This document shows positions 1 through 8,988 of a stretch of DNA of 64,000 bases, one piece after another. Origin of the DNA: Terrimesophilobacter bigeumensis (GTDB lineage Bacteria; Actinomycetota; Actinomycetes; Actinomycetales; Microbacteriaceae); NCBI RefSeq assembly GCF_039537265.1, contig NZ_BAABAE010000003.1, positions 248,001 through 312,000 on the forward strand. The letters run 5' to 3'. Under the pieces are notes generated by a model. It was not told where the DNA came from and did not search any database. It was given only the letters and a program-made list of their open reading frames with translations. The stretch's first letter is position 1. Each line of letters begins with the position of its first letter. A program made the position numbers and the translations under genes.

Positions 1-454
<454 letters not shown>

Positions 455-462
455 TCAGAAGC

Positions 463-1290
463 TCAGATGTCGTAGTCGACGACGACGGGGGCGTGGTCGG
501 ACCAGCGCTCCTCGTAGGAGGCCGCCCGGTCGATCACGTAGTTCTGCACGGTCGCCGCGAGTGCCGGAGTGGCCATGTGGTAGTCGATGCGCCATCCGGT
601 GTCGTTGACGAACGCCTGGCCGCGCGCCGACCACCAGGTGTACGGCCCCTCGACCTCGCCTGCCCAGCGGCGGCCGACATCCACCCAGCCGAACCCGGCG
701 CCGGCGTTGTAGTCCGGGTCGTCCTCCGCGCCGAAGAACCGGTCGAAGTAGGCGCGCTCCTCCGGAAGGAACCCGGCGGACTTCTGGTTGCCGCGCCAGT
801 TGCGGATGTCGAGCCTGCGATGCCCGACGTTGAGGTCGCCGACGATGAGCGAGAGGGGGTTGTGCTCGGCGAGCGCCGGCACTCGTAAGAGCATCGCCTC
901 GAGGAACTTGTACTTCTCGACCTGCTTGGGCGTTCCCGCCTCACCCGAGTTGACGTAGGTGCTCACGACCGTGACGATCTTGTCTCCCACCTCGTAGTCG
1001 GCCTCGAGCCAGCGGCCGGCGCTGTCGAAGTCGTCCGGGCCGAACTCGACACGGTGGATGGAGGCTTTGTTTCTGCTGGCGAGCGCGACGCCCGCGCGGC
1101 CCTTCGCGGTAGCGGCGTCGTGCAGGATGTCCCACTCCGGTCCGAGCAGGCCGACGACATCCTCGGTCGAGGCACGAACCTCCTGCAGTGCGAGGATGTC
1201 GACACCGCGCGCATCCAGCCATGCGCCCATGCCGTGGCGGTAGGCGGCCCGGATGCCGTTGACATTGACGGTGGCGATGCGAAGCGACAT
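463..1290 (-). CDS. xthA: Exodeoxyribonuclease III (AP endonuclease, Xth family)
   Basis: Base-excision repair enzyme that cleaves at abasic sites and acts as a 3' to 5' exonuclease. The 275 residues carry the endonuclease/exonuclease/phosphatase fold: an N-terminal RIATVNVNGIRAA strand, the metal-binding Glu in ALQEVR (about residue 37), the catalytic GDLNVGHRRLDIRN block, WRIDYH and the C-terminal SDHAPVVVD motif. Length is normal for the family. The ATG at 1288-1290 lies 6 bases after a TAGGCT box (1297-1302, minus strand), so the mRNA is probably leaderless. No Shine-Dalgarno is visible. The gene lies 9 bases downstream of the YihY-type gene and could also be read from it. Confidence 0.96.
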   Translation of the reverse strand: MSLRIATVNVNGIRAAYRHGMGAWLDARGVDILALQEVRASTEDVVGLLGPEWDILHDAATAKGRAGVALASRNKASIHRVEFGPDDFDSAGRWLEADYEVGDKIVTVVSTYVNSGEAGTPKQVEKYKFLEAMLLRVPALAEHNPLSLIVGDLNVGHRRLDIRNWRGNQKSAGFLPEERAYFDRFFGAEDDPDYNAGAGFGWVDVGRRWAGEVEGPYTWWSARGQAFVNDTGWRIDYHMATPALAATVQNYVIDRAASYEERWSDHAPVVVDYDI

Positions 1291-1299
1291 GGAATCAGC

Positions 1300-2328
1300 C
1301 TACCGGGGGCCACCGTCACGGCTCCTGTCCCGTCGGAGGATCCGACTGAACCATCCTCGTTGGCGCGCAGCGATGGCTGCCAGTTCCGCCTCCTTCCTCG
1401 CCAACGCAACGCGTTCGGCCTCCCTGCGTGCCGCCGCGACTTTGGGGTCCGCGGCGATACCGGCATCCGCCATGCCCACCGCGATCCAGCTCGCTCCGAG
1501 AAGAATGGCCGCGCAGACGAGGTTGAACCAGATGAGCAGACCGATGATGATCGCGAACGAGGCGAGAAGCGGATTGCGGCCTGCACCACCGAGAAGGGCC
1601 CCTCCGAGCACCTTGAGGACGCCGAGCACGACAGCGCCGAGGACCGAGCCGACCAGAAGTCGCCGGATGGGGATCGTCAGCCCCGAGAGCACCCGATAGA
1701 GCGTGCCGAGAACGACCGTGTCGAGCAGGAGCATGAGGGCGAGGCCGATGGCGCGCCCGGTTGCCGCAGCGATCATCGAGTCCTCCCGGATGCCGAACCA
1801 GCCGAGCGTGATGTCCAGCGCCTGAGTACTGAACACCGAGAGCGCGGAAGAGAGGAGAAGCGCCGCGCCGAAGCCAATGGCGAGTCCCAGATCCTTGAGT
1901 TTGAGCAGCAGGAAGTTGACCTGTTCGCCGGGAAGGTCGAAGAGGGCGCGGACGGCGTCGCGCGTCGAGGAGAGCCAGCCGAGGGCGGTGAGCAGGAGCC
2001 CGACCGCCGCGATCGCACCGGTCCAGCCGAGGATCTCTACCTGCGTCAGCTGATCGGGGTCGATGACCCCCTCCGCCCCACGCCAGGCGAGGAGGCCCGG
2101 CACGGAGCGCGCAATCGTGTCGAAGAAGGCTCCGCCCAGCGCAGGGTTGCCCTTCAGGATGAGTCCGAACGCGGCGAAGCCGACCCAGATCGCCGCAAAG
2201 ACGGCGAACAGCGACTGATACGACAACCCGCCCGAGAGCAGGAAGCCGCGTCGATCGGCGAAGTGGCGGAACACCCGTACCGGTTTCAGCGCGAGGACCC
2301 AGGCGATGGCCTTCTTGATCGAGGACAC
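1300..2328 (-). CDS. YihY/virulence factor BrkB family membrane protein
   Basis: Integral membrane protein of 342 residues with about six hydrophobic segments. It has the family pattern RFADRRG-type entry, GGLSYQSLFAVFAA, a long periplasmic stretch and the C-terminal GLLIWFNLVCAAILLGASWIAVG. The tail is charged and rich in Ala and Arg (EAERVALARKEAELAAIAAR), and is probably a cytoplasmic helix. The function of the family is not settled; it was once wrongly called RNase BN. I chose the GTG at 2326-2328 because a TACTCT box lies exactly 6 bases before it (2335-2340, minus strand), a leaderless arrangement, whereas an in-frame ATG at 2430 has neither a Shine-Dalgarno nor a -10 box. The sigma-factor gene is divergent. 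Confidence 0.85.
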   Translation of the reverse strand: MSSIKKAIAWVLALKPVRVFRHFADRRGFLLSGGLSYQSLFAVFAAIWVGFAAFGLILKGNPALGGAFFDTIARSVPGLLAWRGAEGVIDPDQLTQVEILGWTGAIAAVGLLLTALGWLSSTRDAVRALFDLPGEQVNFLLLKLKDLGLAIGFGAALLLSSALSVFSTQALDITLGWFGIREDSMIAAATGRAIGLALMLLLDTVVLGTLYRVLSGLTIPIRRLLVGSVLGAVVLGVLKVLGGALLGGAGRNPLLASFAIIIGLLIWFNLVCAAILLGASWIAVGMADAGIAADPKVAAARREAERVALARKEAELAAIAARQRGWFSRILRRDRSRDGGPR

Positions 2329-2487
2329 CTGCCGAGAGTATCGAGGATTGCTGAAGTGCTCCTGCGGTTCTCCCGACACGATACGCGCGCGGTAGAGTGA
2401 GGTCTGGTCAGGGCCGCCGAAACGCGCCATACTGATGAGCAGATCGCGGTGAATCCCGAGGCGATCGAGATGCGTGCAGGGGTGCGT

Positions 2488-3966
2488 ATGGGCCAGGTCG
2501 AATCCGAACAGACGGACGTCTCCGACGCGGACCTCATGCTCCTGGCGCGTGAAGGCGACCGCACCGCTTTCGGCGAACTGTGGATGCGCCACGCCCGGTC
2601 GGGGATCACCGTGGCACGGCGATTCACCTCGAGCCTTGACGCCGAGGACCTCGTGGCCGAGGCCTTCGCGCGGATCTACCAACGCGTGCTCGATGGCGGC
2701 GGGCCGGACGGCGCGTTCCGCCCCTACCTCTATACGACCATCCGCAACCTCGCGAGCCGCTGGGGCAGTGACCGGCGCGACATCCAGATCGAGGACATCG
2801 AGGACCTCCGCGACGACAACCTCCCCGAGGACCCTTCGATGGTCGCCCTCGACACGCACCTGACCGCGAGCGCCTTCCGCAGCCTTCCGGACCGCTGGCA
2901 GTCGGTGCTCTGGTACACCGAGGTCGAGGGGATGGCACCACAGGACGTCGCCCCCATCCTCGGGCTCACCGCCAACGGCGTCGCCGCGCTCGCCTATCGT
3001 GCGCGTGAAGGGTTGCGCACGGCCTGGCTCCAGGCGCACGTCTCCGAGGCGGGCACGACCGCTGACTGCCGATGGGTCATGAGTCGGCTGGGCGAGCACG
3101 CCCGGAACGCTCTCACCGATCGTGAACGATCACGGTTCGATGCCCATCTGGACGAGTGCGACAAATGCGGCTCCGTCGCCGTCGAGGTCGACGAGGTGGG
3201 CTCGAGCATCGCCGTCGTGATGCTCCCGCTTCTGCTCGGTGCGACTGTGGGGGGCTCCCTCCTCGCCTCGCTCGCCCCGGCGGAGGCTGTGTCGGCGATG
3301 CCGCTTCCGGATGTCCCGGCCGTGTTCGATGCGATCGCCGCCTCGGCGGCACCGTCGGCCGTGACCGCTGCGGGAGTCGGTGCGGGTGTGGCCGCCGGCG
3401 CGGGCGCCACGGCATCCGCACCGCTGCTCGCGGGCGCGCTCGCAGTCACCGTGGTGCTCGGCGGAGGGGGCGCGATCCTGCTGCAACCCGCCCCGGAGCC
3501 CGCACCGCCCGTCGGGATGCAGCGCAGCGTTCAGCTGCCGGCCCCCGCGGCCCCATCCGGAGGCACCGCCTCCGAGGGAATTGATCCACAGAATGATCCG
3601 GCAGTGTCGAGGGGCCTCATCACCGCCCTCACCGACCCGGTCAACACGATCATCCCGAATCTGCCCGTAGGCCCCGTGCCGGAACACGTCGCGCCGGAAG
3701 GCGTCGTCGGTGCGTTCGTCGACCTCGACCTCAATGGCAAGGGGACGCCGGGTGCGACTGTCTCCGCCCAGGTCGCGGACCAGGTCTACACGACGGTCGT
3801 CGCCGTCGACGGGGCCTGGGCGATCAGGATCACGGCGCTGCCCGAAGGGAGCGGCCCGATCACGCTCTCGCAGAAGCTGACGATCCTCGGGATCGCGGTG
3901 CCGCTCGACATCCCGCTGACCCTGTTGTCGGACCCCCTCGGGGTCACCGTCGAACTCCTCAACTGA
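2488..3966 (+). CDS. ECF-type sigma factor fused to zinc-binding anti-sigma-like region, membrane segments and exported tail
   Basis: Residues 10-85 hold sigma region 2 (ADLMLLAREGDRTAFGELW and the DAEDLVAEAFARIYQ helix). Residues 110-175 hold region 4 (LPDRWQSVLWYTEVEGM, then ILGLTANGVAALAYRAREGLR, the -35 recognition helix-turn-helix). About 40 residues later comes an HxxxCxxC pair (HLDECDKC), the zinc-binding signature of ZAS anti-sigma factors. Then follow a hydrophobic segment (VVMLPLLLGATVGG), an Ala/Gly-rich stretch, a second hydrophobic segment (LAGALAVTVVLGGGGAILL) and a roughly 150-residue tail with an Ig-like beta pattern. The result is a membrane-tethered sigma factor carrying its own inhibitor-like module. 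Upstream in-frame starts exist at GTG 2449 and ATG 2470; I prefer ATG 2488, which follows CAGGGG. A possible -10, TAGAGT, lies at 2393-2398. The regulated genes are unknown. Confidence 0.85.
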   Translation: MGQVESEQTDVSDADLMLLAREGDRTAFGELWMRHARSGITVARRFTSSLDAEDLVAEAFARIYQRVLDGGGPDGAFRPYLYTTIRNLASRWGSDRRDIQIEDIEDLRDDNLPEDPSMVALDTHLTASAFRSLPDRWQSVLWYTEVEGMAPQDVAPILGLTANGVAALAYRAREGLRTAWLQAHVSEAGTTADCRWVMSRLGEHARNALTDRERSRFDAHLDECDKCGSVAVEVDEVGSSIAVVMLPLLLGATVGGSLLASLAPAEAVSAMPLPDVPAVFDAIAASAAPSAVTAAGVGAGVAAGAGATASAPLLAGALAVTVVLGGGGAILLQPAPEPAPPVGMQRSVQLPAPAAPSGGTASEGIDPQNDPAVSRGLITALTDPVNTIIPNLPVGPVPEHVAPEGVVGAFVDLDLNGKGTPGATVSAQVADQVYTTVVAVDGAWAIRITALPEGSGPITLSQKLTILGIAVPLDIPLTLLSDPLGVTVELLN

Positions 3967-4091
3967 GGCCGACGGCAACCGGGAAGAACCCGCAAAAAAT
4001 CCCGCAAAACTTTCTTGGATTCCGGCGTCATAATTCCCGCCGGGGCCGGTCTCTCAGTGTGAGGGAAATCTCTGCAATCCAGGGGGAGACG

Positions 4092-4124
4092 ACGCCGACA
4101 GCCTTTCGGGTAGGTTGTCGGCGT
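4092..4124. terminator. Bidirectional hairpin terminator between sigma factor and sdhB
   Basis: A 9-bp perfect stem (ACGCCGACA at 4092-4100 with TGTCGGCGT at 4116-4124) and a 15-base loop, followed by TTCTCGTTT on the plus strand. It lies between two convergent genes and can end both transcripts. The 3967-4091 stretch before it holds AT-rich bases (AAAAAATCCC, CATAAT) with no ORF. Confidence 0.6.
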
Positions 4125-4149
4125 TTCTCGTTTACACGGGAGAAGAGGC

Positions 4150-4914
4150 TCAGGCCTTGCCGCGCAGGATCGCCTGCTTGACCTCGGCGATCGCCTGCGT
4201 CACCTGGATGCCGCGCGGGCAGGCATCCGTGCAGTTGAAGGTCGTGCGGCAGCGCCAGACGCCCTCCTGGTCGTTCAGGATGTCCATGCGCACCTGGGAG
4301 CCCTCGTCGCGCGAGTCGAAGATGAAGCGGTGCGCGTTGACGATCGCGGCGGGGCCGAAATACTGGCCGTCGGTCCAGAACACCGGGCAGCTCGAGGTGC
4401 ATGCCGCGCACAGGATGCACTTGGTCGTGTCGTCGAAGCGGGCCCGCTCCTCGGGGGACTGCAGGCGCTCCTTGCCGTCCTTCGGTTTGTTCGAGGCCAT
4501 GAGGAACGGTTGCACCTCGCGGAAGCTGTCGAAGAACGGCTCCATGTCGACGATGAGGTCCTTCTCGAGCGGAAGGCCCTTGAGCGCCTCGACGTAGATC
4601 GGCTGCGAGATGTCGAGGTCCTTCAGCAGGGTCTTGCAGGCGAGCCGGTTGCGACCGTTGATGCGCATCGCATCCGAGCCGCACACGCCGTGGGCGCACG
4701 ACCGGCGGAACGCGAGGGAGCCGTCGATCTCCCACTTGATCTTGTGCAGTGCGTCGAGCACCCGGTCGGTGCCGTGCATCTGGAGGTCGTAGTCCACCCA
4801 GCGCGGTTCGTCATCGACCTCGGGGTCGAAGCGGCGCACGATCATCGTCACCGTGAAGGTCGGAACCTCGTCGTGGGCGCGCGGCCCGCTCTTCTCGAGA
4901 ACGTCGGATGCCAT
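4150..4914 (-). CDS. sdhB: Succinate dehydrogenase iron-sulfur subunit
   Basis: Electron-transfer subunit of respiratory complex II. The 254 residues hold the [2Fe-2S] ligands C73, C78, D81 and C93 (SCAHGVCGSD then LAC), with Asp at the third position as in many SdhB proteins. C165, C168, C171 and C175 (CILCAACTSSCP) and C221, C227 and C231 (CRTTFNCTDACP) serve the [4Fe-4S] and [3Fe-4S] clusters. It is the last gene of sdhCDAB, and its ATG overlaps the sdhA TGA in an ATGA junction, so translation is coupled. A hairpin terminator follows 25 bases after the stop. Confidence 0.98.
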   Translation of the reverse strand: MASDVLEKSGPRAHDEVPTFTVTMIVRRFDPEVDDEPRWVDYDLQMHGTDRVLDALHKIKWEIDGSLAFRRSCAHGVCGSDAMRINGRNRLACKTLLKDLDISQPIYVEALKGLPLEKDLIVDMEPFFDSFREVQPFLMASNKPKDGKERLQSPEERARFDDTTKCILCAACTSSCPVFWTDGQYFGPAAIVNAHRFIFDSRDEGSQVRMDILNDQEGVWRCRTTFNCTDACPRGIQVTQAIAEVKQAILRGKA

Positions 4915-6713
4915 CAGTACTTTCTCTCCGTCGGCTGGTAGTTCGTGACGACGACCGGTTTCCAGTCGAGCTTGATGTGGTCGTCCGCCTCGGCGGACTC
5001 GGCGTCACCGGTCAGGTACGCCATCGTGTGAACCATGAGGTTCTTGTCATCACGTTTCGGGTAGTCCTCGCGCATGTGGGCTCCGCGGCTCTCCTTGCGG
5101 TTCCGTGCGGAGTAGACCACGACCTCGGCGAGGTCGAGCAGGAAGCCGAGCTCGACCGCCTCAAGCAGGTCGGTGTTGAATCGCTTGCCCTTGTCCTGGA
5201 CCTGCACGTTGCGGTACCGGTCGCGCAGCGTCTTGATGAGGTCGCCGACCTCGCGCAGCGACTCGTCGGTGCGGAACACCTGGGCGTTGCGGTCCATGGC
5301 CTCCTGCAGCTCGCGCCGGATGACGGCGATGCGCTCGCTCCCGTCCCCGCCGCGCACGTGGTCGAGCAGGCGGCGCACTCCGGCCGTCGGGTCTTCGGGC
5401 AGCGGAACCCAGTCCGCGGTCTTCGCGTAGGCGACCGCGTTGTTGCCCGCACGCTTGCCGAACACGTTGATGTCGAGCAGCGAGTTCGTCCCGAGACGGT
5501 TCGAGCCGTGCACGCTCACGCAGGCGCACTCCCCGGCGGCGAACAGCCCCGGCACCGTCTCGGTGTTGCTGCGCAGCACCTCGGCGTTGTTCGTCGTCGG
5601 GATGCCGCCCATCGCGTAGTGCGCCGTGGGCAGCACCGGCACCGGTTCGGTGTACGGCTCGACGCCGAGGTAGGTGCGGGCGAACTCGGTGATGTCCGGG
5701 AGTTTCGCGTCGATGACGGCGGGCTCCAGGTGGGTGATGTCGAGGTAGACGTAGTCCTTGTACGGTCCCGCACCGCGCCCCTCGCGGATCTCGGTCGCCA
5801 TCGACCTGGCGACGATGTCGCGCGGTGCGAGGTCCTTGATGGTGGGCGCGTAACGCTCCATGAAGCGCTCGCCGTCGGCGTTGCGCAGGATCGCCCCCTC
5901 ACCGCGGGCTGCCTCCGAGAGCAGGATGCCGAGGCCGGCCAGCCCGGTCGGGTGGAACTGGAAGAACTCCATGTCCTCGAGCGGGAGGCCCTTGCGCCAC
6001 ACGATCCCGACGCCGTCCCCGGTGAGGGTGTGGGCGTTGGAGGTGGTCTTGAAGATCTTCCCGAAACCGCCGGTGGCGAAGATGATCGACTTGCCCTGGA
6101 AGACGTGCAGGTCGCCGGTCGCGAGCTCGTAGGCGACGACGCCGGCCGGACGTTCGATGCCGTCGACCTCGCTCATGAGCAGGTCGAGCACGTAGAACTC
6201 GTTGAAGAAGTTGATGCCGTGCTTGACGCAGTTCTGGTACAGCGTCTGGAGGATCATGTGGCCGGTGCGGTCGGCCGCGTAGCAGGCCCTGCGCACCGGC
6301 GCCTTGCCGTGCTCGCGCGTGTGACCTCCGAACCGGCGCTGGTCGATGCGGCCCTCCGGGGTGCGGTTGAAGGGCAGACCCATGTTCTCGAGGTCGATGA
6401 CCGCGTCGATGGCCTCCTTGGCGAGGATCTCGGCGGCATCCTGGTCGACGAGGTAGTCGCCCCCCTTGACCGTGTCGTAGGTGTGCCACTCCCAGTTGTC
6501 CTCTTCGACGTTCGCGAGGGCGGCCGCCATGCCGCCCTGCGCCGCACCGGTGTGCGACCGCGTCGGGTAGAGCTTGGAGATGACTGCGGTGCTCGCGCTG
6601 GGCCCGGCCTCGATCGCCGCGCGCATCCCCGCGCCGCCCGCACCGACGATGACGATGTCGTGCTGGTGGTAGTGGACGCCGTCGATGATGTCTCCCTGGT
6701 CCGGTTGCGTCAT
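4914..6713 (-). CDS. sdhA: Succinate dehydrogenase flavoprotein subunit
   Basis: Catalytic subunit that oxidises succinate to fumarate and passes electrons via covalent FAD to SdhB. It has 599 residues. The N-terminal dinucleotide-binding motif is [14 protein letters not shown] (residues 20-33). H54 in SHTGAAQGG is the usual covalent FAD histidine. The [24 protein letters not shown] active-site block and the C-terminal [20 protein letters not shown] segment are intact. The true start is the ATG at 6711-6713 ([10 protein letters not shown]), overlapping the sdhD stop; the frame stays open further upstream, but that stretch runs antisense through the real sdhD frame. Confidence 0.98.
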   Translation of the reverse strand: MTQPDQGDIIDGVHYHQHDIVIVGAGGAGMRAAIEAGPSASTAVISKLYPTRSHTGAAQGGMAAALANVEEDNWEWHTYDTVKGGDYLVDQDAAEILAKEAIDAVIDLENMGLPFNRTPEGRIDQRRFGGHTREHGKAPVRRACYAADRTGHMILQTLYQNCVKHGINFFNEFYVLDLLMSEVDGIERPAGVVAYELATGDLHVFQGKSIIFATGGFGKIFKTTSNAHTLTGDGVGIVWRKGLPLEDMEFFQFHPTGLAGLGILLSEAARGEGAILRNADGERFMERYAPTIKDLAPRDIVARSMATEIREGRGAGPYKDYVYLDITHLEPAVIDAKLPDITEFARTYLGVEPYTEPVPVLPTAHYAMGGIPTTNNAEVLRSNTETVPGLFAAGECACVSVHGSNRLGTNSLLDINVFGKRAGNNAVAYAKTADWVPLPEDPTAGVRRLLDHVRGGDGSERIAVIRRELQEAMDRNAQVFRTDESLREVGDLIKTLRDRYRNVQVQDKGKRFNTDLLEAVELGFLLDLAEVVVYSARNRKESRGAHMREDYPKRDDKNLMVHTMAYLTGDAESAEADDHIKLDWKPVVVTNYQPTERKY

Positions 6714-7162
6714 GATCCGACTGCCGGGCAGAAGGTCGGGAGCAGGTCGACGGGCTGGCCTGCGGGGCACGGGTCGAAGGTGTAGATCACGAGGGTTCCC
6801 AGGATGAGTAGTACGACGGTGGCGGCCAGGATGGCGCCCTTCAGGGTGACGCCGACCAGCCGGTTGTGGGCGTAGTCGTTGGTGATGGTGCGCATGCCGT
6901 TGGCGCCGTGGATGAGCGCGAGCCAGAGCAGGAGCGTGTCCCAGACCTGCCAGAACGGGCTGGAGAGCTTGCCGCCGACGAAGGCGAAGTCGAGCGCTTT
7001 GACGCCGTCCCCGATCATGAGGTTCACGAACAGGTGGCCGAAGATGAGCACGACGAGCACGACGCCGCTCGCGCGCATGTAGATCCAGCCCCACTTCTCC
7101 CAGTTGATACCGCGACGGCGGACGGTGCGCGGGGTGCGGGGTGCTTCGATGGTGGTCGTCAT
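6710..7162 (-). CDS. sdhD: Succinate dehydrogenase hydrophobic membrane anchor subunit
   Basis: Small membrane anchor of complex II with 150 residues and three membrane helices: [35 protein letters not shown] and [17 protein letters not shown]. The loops carry the conserved WxxIYMRASG entry and [16 protein letters not shown], typical of actinobacterial anchor subunits. It binds quinone, and possibly heme, with SdhC. Its stop overlaps the sdhA ATG and it begins 4 bases after the sdhC stop, so it is the second gene of sdhCDAB. The [15 protein letters not shown]-terminus is polar and short. Confidence 0.93.
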   Translation of the reverse strand: MTTTIEAPRTPRTVRRRGINWEKWGWIYMRASGVVLVVLIFGHLFVNLMIGDGVKALDFAFVGGKLSSPFWQVWDTLLLWLALIHGANGMRTITNDYAHNRLVGVTLKGAILAATVVLLILGTLVIYTFDPCPAGQPVDLLPTFCPAVGS

Positions 7163-7166
7163 GGCC

Positions 7167-7616
7167 TCACTCCGAGAACACGTTGATCAGGTGCCGCGGG
7201 ACGAACCCGATGAGCAGGATGATCCAGAGGGCCAGCGCGATCCACTGCAGGAGCTTCTGGTGTTTCGTCCCCCATGCCCAGAAGTCGACGAGGATGATGC
7301 GCAGGCCGTTGAGGGCGTGCAGGCCGATCGCGGCGACGAGCGCCACCTCGCCGAGTCCCATGATCGGGTTCTTGTAGGTGCCGATGACCGCGTTGTAGGC
7401 CTCGGGGCTCACCCTCACGAGTGCCGTGTCGAGAATGTGCACGAGGAGGAAGAAGAAGATCGCGACGCCGGTGATCCGGTGCAGTACCCATGACCACATG
7501 CCGACGTTGCCGCGATACACGGTCCCAGCGGGAGCCTTCGGCTTCACGATTCTCGGAAATGGGTACTTGCCCTGCGGTGCCGCAGACGCCACTGTTCCCG
7601 CCGATTTTCCAGGCAC
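7167..7616 (-). CDS. sdhC: Succinate dehydrogenase cytochrome b556 subunit
   Basis: First gene of the sdh operon: a 149-residue membrane subunit with three helices. The SdhC signature is clear (GNVGMWSWVLHRITGVAIFF, then LLVHILDT with the probable heme-ligand His). LHALNGLRIILVDF follows in the third region. I chose the GTG at 7614-7616 because a full AGGAGG lies 7 bases before it. A longer frame begins at a GTG at 7677-7679, but that codon lies only 4 bases from the probable -10 box TAGACT (7684-7689, minus strand) and would sit at the transcript start. The operon is divergent from manC. Confidence 0.93.
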   Translation of the reverse strand: MPGKSAGTVASAAPQGKYPFPRIVKPKAPAGTVYRGNVGMWSWVLHRITGVAIFFFLLVHILDTALVRVSPEAYNAVIGTYKNPIMGLGEVALVAAIGLHALNGLRIILVDFWAWGTKHQKLLQWIALALWIILLIGFVPRHLINVFSE

Positions 7617-7683
7617 GACCAACCCTCCTGCAGATGTACCACCCACCGGGCCCACACCAGCCTCACTTACTGCTGACACTGCC

Positions 7684-7708
7684 AGTCTATTCCTGCGTTC
7701 GCTAGTCT
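7684..7708. promoter_or_regulatory. Divergent promoter boxes for sdhCDAB and manC
   Basis: Two -10-like boxes face away from each other: TAGACT on the minus strand (7684-7689), serving sdhC with a leader of about 60 bases that contains the AGGAGG, and TAGTCT on the plus strand (7703-7708), 7 bases before the manC ATG. No clear -35 is visible for either. Confidence 0.55.
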
Positions 7709-7715
7709 GAACGCC

Positions 7716-8837
7716 ATGGCCACCAGACCGAACGGCCTCGACCGGTTCTACAGCATCATTCCCGCCGGGGGTATCGGCTCCCGCCTGTGGCCGTTGTCGA
7801 GGGCAGATGCTCCGAAGTTCCTTCACGATCTCACCGGGTCCGGCAAGACGCTCCTGCGCGCCACCTGGGACCGTCTCGAACCGCTCTCGGGGGCCGACCG
7901 CATCATGGTCGTCACCGGTCGCGCGCACCGCGCCGCCGTCGAGGAGCAGCTCCCGGAACTCATCGACCGCAACGTCGTGCTCGAGAGCGAGCCGAAGGAG
8001 TCCTCCGCGGCGATCGGCCTCGCCGCCGCGATCCTGCACCATCGCGAGCCGGATGTCATCGTCGGCTCCTTCGCGGCAGACCACGTCATCGGCGACATCC
8101 GCGGCTTCCATCGAGCGGTCGGCGAGGCGGTGGCAGCGGCGGATGCCGGCTACATCGCGACGATAGGGATCACCCCGACCGAGCCGGCGATCGGCTTCGG
8201 CTACATCCACTGCAACGGCAGGCTCGGAATCCAGGGTGCTCCTTCGGCCGTCGGGGCGGACCGCTTCGTGGAGAAGCCGAGCCTCGAGGTCGCGGAAGGC
8301 TACCTCGCCGACGGGAACTTCCTCTGGAACGCCGGCATGTTCATCGCCAGGGCCGATCGCCTTCTCGAGCAGCTCGGTGAGAGCCAGCCCGAGTTGCTGG
8401 AGGGCCTCACCGAGCTCGCCGAGGCGTGGGACACCGACAAACGCGGCCTCGTCGTCGACCGGGTGTGGCCGAGGCTCACCAAGATCGCCATCGACTACTC
8501 GGTCGCCGAGCCCGCGGCGGCGGCGGGGAGGCTCGCCGTCGTCCCCGGCGGGTTCGACTGGGACGACGTCGGCGACTTCGCCGCGATCGCCAAGCTCCAC
8601 TCCGGCGGACGCAAATCCGACCTCGCGATCCTCGGCGAGAACGCCCGCGTTCTGGCCGACGCATCGAGCGGTGTCGTCATCAGCCAGAGCGGCCGGTTGA
8701 TCTCCCTCATCGGCGTCACCGACATCGTCGTCGTCGACACTCCGGATGCTCTTTTGGTGACCACGAGCGCGAATGCGCAGCGGGTCAAGGCCGTCGTCGA
8801 CGCGCTCAAGCTCTCGGGGCGCAGCGACATCCTCTGA
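7716..8837 (+). CDS. manC: Mannose-1-phosphate guanylyltransferase
   Basis: Makes GDP-mannose from mannose-1-phosphate and GTP, the donor for mannosylated lipids, glycans and glycoproteins. The nucleotidyltransferase signature PAGGIGSRLWPLSR lies at residues 16-29, followed by APKFLHDLTG. The acceptor region GSFAADHVIGD, the FVEKPS motif and GNFLWNAGMFIARAD are all where the family has them. It has 373 residues, without the C-terminal phosphomannose isomerase domain of bifunctional enzymes. The ATG is 7 bases after TAGTCT with no Shine-Dalgarno, so it is probably leaderless. It is a lone gene between sdh and the nucleoside importer. Confidence 0.95.
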   Translation: MATRPNGLDRFYSIIPAGGIGSRLWPLSRADAPKFLHDLTGSGKTLLRATWDRLEPLSGADRIMVVTGRAHRAAVEEQLPELIDRNVVLESEPKESSAAIGLAAAILHHREPDVIVGSFAADHVIGDIRGFHRAVGEAVAAADAGYIATIGITPTEPAIGFGYIHCNGRLGIQGAPSAVGADRFVEKPSLEVAEGYLADGNFLWNAGMFIARADRLLEQLGESQPELLEGLTELAEAWDTDKRGLVVDRVWPRLTKIAIDYSVAEPAAAAGRLAVVPGGFDWDDVGDFAAIAKLHSGGRKSDLAILGENARVLADASSGVVISQSGRLISLIGVTDIVVVDTPDALLVTTSANAQRVKAVVDALKLSGRSDIL

Positions 8838-8905
8838 ACATCGTCACCCGGCCCCGGATCGCCCGTTGCAGCTTGGTAACCATTGCGTGTTCTACCCCTC
8901 GGAGG

Positions 8906-8938
8906 GTTGCGGGGAAGTTCGCAACATTAGGTAATCTG
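8906..8938 (+). promoter_or_regulatory. Probable promoter of the nucleoside-importer operon
   Basis: A TAATCT box at about 8933-8938 is preceded by a TTGCGG at about 8906-8911, a somewhat long spacing. It stands in the 151-base gap before the BMP lipoprotein gene. A GCCGCGGC pair (about 8950-8972) could form a hairpin in the leader. Confidence 0.4.
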
Positions 8939-8988
8939 GTCGGATATCGCCGCGGCGCCAGTGCCGCGGCAGCACCTTGGAGGACACC

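Noticed and set aside
2329..3099. Extension of the YihY frame across the sigma-factor gene
   Set aside because: Runs antisense to a clear sigma factor; the leaderless GTG at 2328 explains the start.
4908..6785. Plus-strand frame of 625 codons opposite sdhA
   Set aside because: Shadow of sdhA; the translation is low-complexity and sdhA is certain.
7617..7679. Longer SdhC start at the GTG at 7679
   Set aside because: It lies 4 bases from the -10 box; the AGGAGG-preceded GTG at 7616 is far better.
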